Source: Clostridia bacterium (lineage in GTDB: Bacteria > Bacillota > Clostridia > HGM11327). Taken from it: a DNA stretch of 11,490 nt. Positions 6,857 to 11,490 of this stretch are shown here, in pieces. A program made the translations under genes and the position numbers. Each line of letters starts with the position of its first letter. Position 1 is the first letter of the stretch. The DNA lies in contig JAGBHJ010000004.1 in NCBI GenBank assembly GCA_017935525.1, forward strand, positions 1 through 11,490. Reading direction: 5' to 3'. The notes beneath the pieces were generated by a model that saw only the letters and a program-made list of their open reading frames with translations, did not search any database and was not told the DNA's origin.

Positions 6857-7618
6857 TTAATAAATAAGCTGAATTTCCATCTTGTTGCAAAGCTCAATAA
6901 GCTCATCGTCGGGACAACTGCTCAATATGAGCATATCCACGTCGCTGAGGTGAGCAAACGTGTACTGAAGATTCTTGCCCAGCTTTGTGGAGTCCATTAT
7001 CATTATGACCTTTCTTGCCTTTTTGATAACAGCCTTCTTCAGCTGTGCCTCGTCATACGAGCTGCTTGTAAAGCCAAAATCCTCGGAATAACCCGAAGTT
7101 GCCATGATAGCCGTGTCGATATTGATATCCTCTACCTCTTTGATAGAAGAAATACCCGATACTGCCAGAGTATCCCTGTTGAGTCTGCCGCCCAGCAGAG
7201 TAACGTCAGTCTTGCTCTTTTTCATCAGCTCAATTGCAACGTTGGGTGCGCAGGTGGTAATGGAATAGTATCCATTTTCAACCTTGCTTGCCAAAAGCAT
7301 CATCGTACTTCCCGAATCAAAGTACATTGAATGGTCAGGCTCAATAAACGGCAACGTCTTCTCTACAACGTCCATTTTTGCCGCTACGTTTGCCGCCGCC
7401 CTGATGGCGTACTTGTCGTCACCGTCATTGGATACGCTGGTTACCGACCTTGCGCCGCCTCTTACTCTGACGATCTGCCCATCCTTTTCCAGTATCTCAA
7501 GGTCACGTCTGAGCGTCATGCAGGAAACGTCCTGCACCAGCTCCATAAGCTCGTCGTAGGTTGCTTTGCCGTTTGCCTGAATGTAGTCGTTTATGATCTG
7601 CCTTCTGAAAACGTTCAT
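6857..7618 (-). CDS. DeoR-family transcriptional regulator
   Basis: 253 residues, the normal length. The N-terminal DeoR winged helix-turn-helix spans about 1-56: the recognition helix lies in VSCMTLRRDLEILEKDG (31-47) and is followed by the wing QIVRVRGGA. The C-terminal sugar-phosphate-sensing domain (about 75-235) shows DSGSTMMLLA (101-110), LLGGRLNR (141-148), GFTSSSYDEAQLKKAVIKKA (182-201) and MDSTKLGK (208-215), the usual ligand-site blocks. DeoR proteins mostly repress sugar genes and are released by phosphorylated sugars. Start ATG 7618 has GGGAG 8 nt upstream; an overlapping out-of-frame ATG lies 4 nt before. It is 43 nt downstream of pfp, so cotranscription and control of the pfp promoter are likely, with fructose phosphates a reasonable effector guess. 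Confidence 0.93.
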   Translation of the reverse strand: MNVFRRQIINDYIQANGKATYDELMELVQDVSCMTLRRDLEILEKDGQIVRVRGGARSVTSVSNDGDDKYAIRAAANVAAKMDVVEKTLPFIEPDHSMYFDSGSTMMLLASKVENGYYSITTCAPNVAIELMKKSKTDVTLLGGRLNRDTLAVSGISSIKEVEDINIDTAIMATSGYSEDFGFTSSSYDEAQLKKAVIKKARKVIMIMDSTKLGKNLQYTFAHLSDVDMLILSSCPDDELIELCNKMEIQLIY

Positions 7619-7661
7619 TCATTCTCTCCCTTTCTTTTGTAATAATTCTTTATCCGTCTGC

Positions 7662-8912
7662 TCATGAGTACGGCTTTAATTTCTTTTCTATCACAGGCTC
7701 GTCAATTACCGCGTAATCCGGCAAGCCGTTGCTGTAAGGTATTGCCACCTCACCCTGAATAAGAGGCGTTACATACTCTGTGAACTTTTCGTTAATATTG
7801 TTACCCTCTTTGTTGATCCAATCCGTGGGGATGGTCTTTTCCGTATTTGCGGCAAGAGTCAGATCCAGGGGCACCACGTCCACCGTGTAAGGATCGTTGC
7901 TCTTTCTTTCAAACGCCGCCATCACACCGGAAATACCCTCCAATGCGAACTCCACAGACCTTGCTCCTGCAAGGTATGCCTCATCGTGATCCACCTTTGA
8001 CATAATGTGAGACGCACACCTCTGGGCAATATCCAGATTAACAGTCTTTACCCTCTTGATGATGTTCTTCTTGACCTCTTCAGCCAGTGCAGCCGCAAGT
8101 CCGCCAAGCTGATGATGACCAAATTTGTCCTGCGTGTTTTTGCTTGAGGAGAAATAGGGCTTGCCGTCAGCTCCCCTTACGCCCTCGGATACAACCGCAT
8201 ACACCATAGTCTGCTGACTAAGTCTGTCGTTGATATCACCCAGGAATCTATCCAGATCAAACACAGCCTCGGGCAAATATATCAGGTCAGCTATCTGTTT
8301 GCCATTATACCTTGCGCAAGAAGCGGACCCCGCCAGCCATCCGGCATTTCTGCCCATAGTTTCCATAATAATTACGGTTTTGGAATTAGGGTACGAGAAG
8401 GTATCGTGAGCGCACTCCTGCAACGTCGTCGCTATGCACTTTGCCGCACTGCCAAAGCCGGGGCAATGGTCGGTACCAAAAAGGTCGTTATCGATGGTCT
8501 TGGGAATACCATTTACTCTAACGTCATAGCCGTGGAGCTTTGCGTATTTGTTAAGCTTCATGGCTGTGTCCATAGAGTCATTACCGCCGTTGTAGAAGAA
8601 ATAGCCGATATTATGCGCCTCAAATACCTCAAATATCCTCTTATACTCCTCATCCTCCATATCAGCCGGCAACACGTGGCGGCACGAGAAAAGTCCCGCC
8701 GACGGCGTGCATCTGAGTCTGCGGATCTTCTCATCGGGGATAGCCGTCAGATCCACCAGCTGCTCATTCAAAACGCCCTCAATTCCACCAACTGCGGCAA
8801 ACACCTTGTCCACTCCTTGGGACTTTACAGCCGCATCAAATGCACCCACTATGCTGGAATTTATAACAGCCGTTGGGCCACCCGACTGTGCAAGCAATAC
8901 ATTCTTTCCCAT
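7662..8912 (-). CDS. pfp: Pyrophosphate-type 6-phosphofructokinase
   Basis: 416 residues from ATG 8912, which has GGAGG 6 nt upstream; an in-frame ATG at 8936 lies before that ribosome site and is rejected. The enzyme phosphorylates fructose 6-phosphate to the 1,6-bisphosphate in the cytosol. The phosphoryl-donor site is built by SGGPTAVINSS (10-20) and NGGNDSMDTA (108-117); the active site by PKTIDND (137-143) and METMGRNAGWLAG (183-195). ATP-dependent enzymes have GGDGS and PGTIDND; here Asp112 and Lys138 replace the two glycines, the changes known to favour pyrophosphate over ATP and to make the reaction reversible. Asn111 in place of the first Asp is a less common variant. The gene heads a unit with a DeoR regulator and has its own consensus promoter. 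Confidence 0.93.
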   Translation of the reverse strand: MGKNVLLAQSGGPTAVINSSIVGAFDAAVKSQGVDKVFAAVGGIEGVLNEQLVDLTAIPDEKIRRLRCTPSAGLFSCRHVLPADMEDEEYKRIFEVFEAHNIGYFFYNGGNDSMDTAMKLNKYAKLHGYDVRVNGIPKTIDNDLFGTDHCPGFGSAAKCIATTLQECAHDTFSYPNSKTVIIMETMGRNAGWLAGSASCARYNGKQIADLIYLPEAVFDLDRFLGDINDRLSQQTMVYAVVSEGVRGADGKPYFSSSKNTQDKFGHHQLGGLAAALAEEVKKNIIKRVKTVNLDIAQRCASHIMSKVDHDEAYLAGARSVEFALEGISGVMAAFERKSNDPYTVDVVPLDLTLAANTEKTIPTDWINKEGNNINEKFTEYVTPLIQGEVAIPYSNGLPDYAVIDEPVIEKKLKPYS

Positions 8913-8935
8913 AATTACCTCCGTCCTTGTAAGCA

Positions 8936-8941
8936 ATTATA
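8936..8941 (-). promoter_or_regulatory. Possible second, extended -10 promoter close to pfp
   Basis: A perfect TATAAT on the minus strand is preceded by TGT, forming an extended -10 (TGTTATAAT). No good -35 is seen at 17 nt. Transcription would start about 15-20 nt before the pfp start codon, just leaving room for the GGAGG site. Confidence 0.35.
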
Positions 8942-8985
8942 ACATACTGTTTCCAATAAAAAACACCATATTAACATTATTCCAA
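8940..8985. repeat. Imperfect direct repeat in the pfp leader, possible operator
   Basis: On the plus strand TAACATACTGTTTCCAA (8940-8956) and TAACATTATTCCAA (8972-8985) share TAACAT and TTCCAA at slightly different spacing. One copy overlaps the possible proximal -10. The DeoR protein encoded downstream is a candidate binder; this is inference. Confidence 0.35.
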
Positions 8986-9018
8986 AAATCTATAATATAA
9001 TCGCATTTTACTGTAATT

Positions 9019-9047
9019 ATTTTATCACATAACTCTTTATATGTCAA
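9019..9047 (-). promoter_or_regulatory. Consensus sigma-A promoter of the pfp-deoR unit
   Basis: On the minus strand a perfect TTGACA (9042-9047) and TAAAAT (9019-9024) are 17 nt apart, with TGA before the -10. Transcription would begin near 9012, giving a leader of about 100 nt before pfp, long enough to hold operators. Confidence 0.85.
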
Positions 9048-9091
9048 GAAGTTTTTGTTAAAAAATCACACACTTTTCTCATTTTTACAAT

Positions 9092-9117
9092 TTGTCCATA
9101 CTTTTTGGTATCAACAA
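9092..9117. promoter_or_regulatory. Interrupted dyad upstream of the pfp promoter, candidate operator
   Basis: The pattern TTGT-nn-ATAC, 6 nt, GTAT-nn-ACAA (read on the minus strand) is symmetric at 8 of 10 positions per arm, plus one wobble. It lies about 45 nt upstream of the -35 and is not followed by a U-run, so it looks more like a protein site than a terminator. The binder is unknown. Confidence 0.35.
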
Positions 9118-9133
9118 AAGCATATCGGGTAAC

Positions 9134-9159
9134 AAAAAAGCGGTGGATCTCTCCACCGC
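9134..9159 (-). terminator. Rho-independent terminator after the six-helix membrane protein gene
   Basis: On the minus strand GCGGTGGA and TCCACCGC form a perfect 8-bp stem with a GAGA tetraloop, followed at once by six T. It lies about 20 nt past the stop at 9181. Confidence 0.93.
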
Positions 9160-9180
9160 CCGTAATTATCAAAAACCGAA

Positions 9181-9783
9181 TTATTCCTCTCGCTCAGCCT
9201 TTACAGCAAGCTCCTCTTCGTGGACCGCAATAGCCTCGTAATATCTTTTCTTGGTCTTGTAGAAGAAGAATATAAACGCAATAGCGCAGATCCATCTGAT
9301 GATGGTCCAAACAAACTCAACCGCACCGATATGGTCAATAAAGTGCAATATAAGCATAATGATAACAGCACCTGCCAAAACAATGTACGCAGTCTTAAGC
9401 CTCTTGCTCTTGATATCAACGTTACCTACGATGCTCATTTCGTCAATGCCGCCAACGATATAGTAAAGAACCGCAAGTGCACCAAACTCAACCAAAATAT
9501 CGCATATCCACAGAGCAAAGGAGAAATCCTCACCCAGACCAATGCCATACGTTACCCATTCCACCAAGCCAATGCCAAACATCACCCAGCTGAGAGTCTC
9601 TGCCATCTTGAACTTTTTGCCGTTGCCGGAAAGTGATCTCAAGCCCATATAGATGATAATATAACCGACAAAGTCTGCAAGAAGATCAAAAACCGAGGAA
9701 GCAGATCTGACGCCGATAATACTGTCCACCGCAATGGGGAGATCCAACAGAATAAAGAACAAACCAATAAAAATAGTAAGCAT
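9181..9783 (-). CDS. Six-helix membrane protein of unknown function
   Basis: 200 residues, not recognised as a named family. Hydrophobic segments lie at about 1-19, 30-50, 62-82, 88-110, 131-150 and 155-175, giving a likely six-helix cytoplasmic membrane protein. The first segment could act as an uncleaved signal anchor. The loop SGNGKKFKM (52-60) and the tail from 176 (KTKKRYYEA, then a Glu-rich end) are charged; the basic residues suggest these face the cytosol. Helix three and four contain several Trp and acidic residues (VEWVTYG, WICDILVEF), which may be functional, but no catalytic motif is evident. The start ATG 9783 has GAGG 9 nt upstream. The gene is a single-gene unit with its own promoter and terminator, so the context gives no functional clue. 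Confidence 0.8.
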   Translation of the reverse strand: MLTIFIGLFFILLDLPIAVDSIIGVRSASSVFDLLADFVGYIIIYMGLRSLSGNGKKFKMAETLSWVMFGIGLVEWVTYGIGLGEDFSFALWICDILVEFGALAVLYYIVGGIDEMSIVGNVDIKSKRLKTAYIVLAGAVIIMLILHFIDHIGAVEFVWTIIRWICAIAFIFFFYKTKKRYYEAIAVHEEELAVKAEREE

Positions 9784-9834
9784 ATGTAAACCTCATATAA
9801 TCCATTTTTCTGCAACAAAAATCACAGTACCAAT

Positions 9835-9863
9835 ATTATACCATATCGCATACAATAATGCAA
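9835..9863 (-). promoter_or_regulatory. Strong extended -10 promoter of the six-helix membrane protein gene
   Basis: On the minus strand TTGCAT (9858-9863) and a perfect TATAAT (9835-9840) are 17 nt apart, with TGG before the -10. Transcription would start near 9828, giving a leader of about 45 nt. Confidence 0.85.
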
Positions 9864-9980
9864 TATTTATCCGCAAAAATTCAAATATTTGTTACATTTT
9901 CCGCCGATAACTCTCTGCTCCGAGCAAAACAAATATCCAAAAATTAGCAGACTTTCTATGTTTTGATCCGCAAATTCGGT

Positions 9981-9986
9981 TATAAT
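9981..9986 (+). promoter_or_regulatory. Probable -10 box for the lipoprotein gene
   Basis: TATAAT lies about 54 nt before ATG 10040. The -35 region is weak: no TTGACA-like hexamer stands at 16-18 nt, and TTGATC at 9963 is too close. A short CCG/CGG inverted repeat (9969-9980) abuts the box. Apart from this and the divergent promoter at 9835-9863, I see nothing else firm in the 256-nt gap 9784-10039. Confidence 0.45.
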
Positions 9987-10039
9987 AATATCCGAGCTCG
10001 TTCTCAACATTTCTCTTGAAAGGAGGAGTAATCATCTGT

Positions 10040-10405
10040 ATGAAAGCATCAAAAATAACCGCCATCGTACTGTCATTGGCTTGCGTGGCGGCTTTTGCAG
10101 GATGTGAGCCCATGGAGTCCATGCTCCCGCACAAGAGCACGTCACCTACCATCAACAACAAGCTCACGCCTTCCCCGTCTGTCACACCCATTGTGACACC
10201 CGATATCGGGCACACGCCCGACGTCGTTCCTACAAACGACCCTGACAGCATCCTGCCCGATCTGACACCTAACGTAACACCGGGAACTACCGTTGACCCC
10301 AACCACGGCAAGGGAAACGCACCCGACGATATGCCGTTTGTTTCACCTAACCCGTGGCAAACGGAAATGCCGGGATATGACAACCCCATGTACCCTAACA
10401 ACTGA
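10040..10405 (+). CDS. Small Thr/Pro-rich lipoprotein
   Basis: 121 residues, the only plus-strand gene. It has a lipoprotein signal peptide: Lys at positions 2 and 5, a hydrophobic core about 6-20, and a lipobox Phe-Ala-Gly-Cys ending at Cys22, the expected lipid-modified residue. The mature part (22-121) is low in complexity, rich in Thr, Pro, Asp and Asn, with several VTP or TP units between 42 and 82, and ends in a Pro/Asn-rich tail. No folded domain is apparent, so it probably forms an extended surface-exposed stalk or spacer; function unknown. A frame from TTG 10016 exists, but AAAGGAGG lies inside it, so ATG 10040 is chosen; the ribosome site is 11-13 nt away, on the long side. The gene is convergent with the ATPase gene and shares its terminator. 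Confidence 0.8.
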   Translation: MKASKITAIVLSLACVAAFAGCEPMESMLPHKSTSPTINNKLTPSPSVTPIVTPDIGHTPDVVPTNDPDSILPDLTPNVTPGTTVDPNHGKGNAPDDMPFVSPNPWQTEMPGYDNPMYPNN

Positions 10406-10408
10406 TAA

Positions 10409-10446
10409 AAAAGCCTTTGTGACTTTAATAGGTCACAAGGGCTTTT
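10409..10446. terminator. Bidirectional terminator between convergent genes
   Basis: The 15-nt arms AAAAGCCTTTGTGAC and GTCACAAGGGCTTTT pair around an 8-nt loop, with one G-U pair on the plus transcript and one A-C mismatch on the minus transcript. Both sides give U-rich tails (TTTTATCC on plus, CTTTTTTATC on minus). It begins 4 nt after the lipoprotein stop and lies 5 nt beyond the ATPase stop at 10451. Confidence 0.9.
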
Positions 10447-10450
10447 ATCC

Positions 10451-11490
10451 TTATTCATTATCTGAAAAGCTTGCCTTTATATCATCAACCGTGGATGTGC
10501 AATGCTCGCTTACTCTGTCAAAATCGATATACGGCACGTAGTAGGACTCCAAAGTGTTGTGAAGCCAATACGCATCCTTCAAGGATGTTTGCGCCGTCTG
10601 CAGAAGCGAATGGTACATACCGTTGTTTTCCTCTATCTTATCGGCAGAGCCTCTTACCCTTGCTCTGTTTACGCACTCCATAAGGTTTATTATCTCTGTG
10701 GCAACGGTGTCGTCGTTATTGTACTTATTCAACAGCGTTATGCCAACCTCCAGCTGAGGTATTACTATATGCTCTATCCTCGTTACGGGCTTCATGGGGC
10801 AATAATATGCCTCGCACATATAGCCTCGCTTTCCTGCCTCCGCCACAATTCTGTTCATCACCTCATCCGCACCTGCAAATGAGCCAACATTGTCCCCAAT
10901 CATAAGTCCGTACACCCTCTTGCAGTCGTAAAGAACAGTATCCGCATAATTCACCAGCCCCGCAGGTGTCAGAGCACTGGCAAACAGTCGCCGTACCCGC
11001 TTTGAAAATGTCGGACTGCTTTCTGTAAATATCCTTTCAACAAGCTCGTTTGCCGCCTTGTTCAGCGCTTCGCTGTCTGTTGCGTCTGCGTAGATCCTTT
11101 CCGTATCCTCGGCAATGCTTGCCGCCGCAGATAGATACTTGTACGCCCTGCCGAATTCGTAGCTTATGTTGTACTGTGTGGCTATTATCTCATCCTTGTG
11201 GCGCTTTATCTCTCGCTCGTACCAGAACTGTCCAAGATTTATTATCTCATCCACCGCCGCAGGATAGCATGGGTCAATAACGTGGGGCGCGGTGCCGTCC
11301 ACCAGCACCACCTCTCTGTCGCAGAGTCTGATGCCGTCAAGAGAATGAGGGTCTGACGAGCAATGGAAATACTCTATCCTCTCCCCCTCCTTTGCAAAGA
11401 CGTCCGCAATACGCTTCATATAAGAGGATTTACCCACGCCGGGGCCACCCTTAAGGCAGTACATTTTTACTGCGTTTTTTCTGTCAACTA
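10451..11490 (-). CDS. P-loop ATPase with duplicated domain (PRK06851-like), 5' end cut by window edge
   Basis: 345 codons are visible and the frame stays open to the right edge; the Met at 11464 has no ribosome site and sits directly before the Walker A strand, so the true N-terminus is outside. Numbering from that Met, the first domain has Walker A GGPGVGKS (6-13) and then EYFHCSSDPHSLDG (31-44), VVLVDGTAPHVIDP (52-65) and VDEIINLGQFW (71-81). The second repeats this layout: GLMIGDNVGSFAGADE (186-201) where a Walker A should be, then EAYYCPMKP (218-226) and HIVIPQLEVGIT (232-243). This double P-loop plan matches a Firmicutes ATPase family annotated as PRK06851, of unknown function. The second P-loop here lacks the GxxxxGK[ST] lysine, so only the first half should bind ATP. 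There is no signal peptide; it is cytosolic. Confidence 0.78.
   Translation of the reverse strand, partial: VDRKNAVKMYCLKGGPGVGKSSYMKRIADVFAKEGERIEYFHCSSDPHSLDGIRLCDREVVLVDGTAPHVIDPCYPAAVDEIINLGQFWYEREIKRHKDEIIATQYNISYEFGRAYKYLSAAASIAEDTERIYADATDSEALNKAANELVERIFTESSPTFSKRVRRLFASALTPAGLVNYADTVLYDCKRVYGLMIGDNVGSFAGADEVMNRIVAEAGKRGYMCEAYYCPMKPVTRIEHIVIPQLEVGITLLNKYNNDDTVATEIINLMECVNRARVRGSADKIEENNGMYHSLLQTAQTSLKDAYWLHNTLESYYVPYIDFDRVSEHCTSTVDDIKASFSDNE

Noticed and set aside
9882..9891. Perfect palindrome CAAATATTTG upstream of the six-helix membrane protein promoter
   Set aside because: A 10-nt AT palindrome in an AT-rich intergenic stretch is expected by chance; it may only act as an UP-like element. 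Not enough to call an operator.
9993..10000. Palindrome CGAGCTCG near the predicted lipoprotein transcription start
   Set aside because: Only 8 nt long and single-copy in the window, so there is no support for a regulatory site or attachment site.
9892..10458. A 188-codon minus-strand frame over the lipoprotein gene
   Set aside because: It passes through the bidirectional terminator and mirrors the Thr/Pro-rich repeats as Gly/Val-rich sequence. The plus strand has a lipobox and an AAAGGAGG site, so this is a shadow.
1..11490. CRISPR array, tRNA, rRNA, insertion sequence, phage or toxin-antitoxin genes
   Set aside because: No regularly spaced repeats, cloverleaf, transposase motif, terminal inverted repeats or phage-like genes were seen on reading both strands.

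Overview
The window looks like chromosomal DNA from a low-to-mid GC member of the Clostridia (Firmicutes), probably an anaerobic gut-type lineage. Supporting signs are AGGAG-type ribosome sites on most genes, strong sigma-A promoters with extended -10 boxes, a pyrophosphate-type phosphofructokinase, a TIGR04086-like membrane protein and a two-part P-loop protein of a kind typical of spore-forming Firmicutes. This placement is an inference from gene content; there is no rRNA or other decisive marker. I see no mobile element, phage gene, CRISPR array, tRNA or rRNA.

Almost everything is on the minus strand, so the transcription order is right to left. (1) 10451-11490: the 5'-truncated end of a P-loop ATPase. 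It meets the only plus-strand gene, a small Thr/Pro-rich lipoprotein (10040-10405), at a shared bidirectional terminator (10409-10446). (2) 9181-9783: a single-gene unit for a six-helix membrane protein of unknown function, with a very good promoter (9835-9863) and a strong terminator (9134-9159). (3) 6002-9047: a unit headed by a consensus promoter and a leader of about 100 nt. It holds a pyrophosphate-type 6-phosphofructokinase, a DeoR-family regulator, an 11-bp hairpin, a 75-residue DivIVA-like coiled-coil protein and a four-helix membrane protein, and ends in a terminator at 6002-6031. (4) 1-5960: a tightly packed operon from one promoter (5932-5960). It holds a class I aminotransferase, a GT-B glycosyltransferase, nadD, a dCMP deaminase (comEB) and two tandem paralogous (alpha/alpha)6-type putative glycosidases, the second of which runs off the left edge.

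How the genes fit together: in unit 3 a glycolytic enzyme is cotranscribed with a regulator family that normally senses sugar phosphates, which suggests local feedback control of glycolysis. In unit 4, NAD synthesis and pyrimidine deoxynucleotide supply are joined to sugar transfer and probable glycan breakdown. Gaps of 1-24 nt and one 8-nt overlap show that these genes are expressed together, but a shared pathway is not evident.

Most of the window is ordinary core and near-core chromosome. I did not find a clear new defence or mobile system. The points most worth a second look are the tandem glycosidase pair in a housekeeping operon, the mutually exclusive hairpins before the DivIVA-like gene, the PFP-DeoR pairing with candidate operators, and the degenerate second P-loop in the right-edge ATPase.
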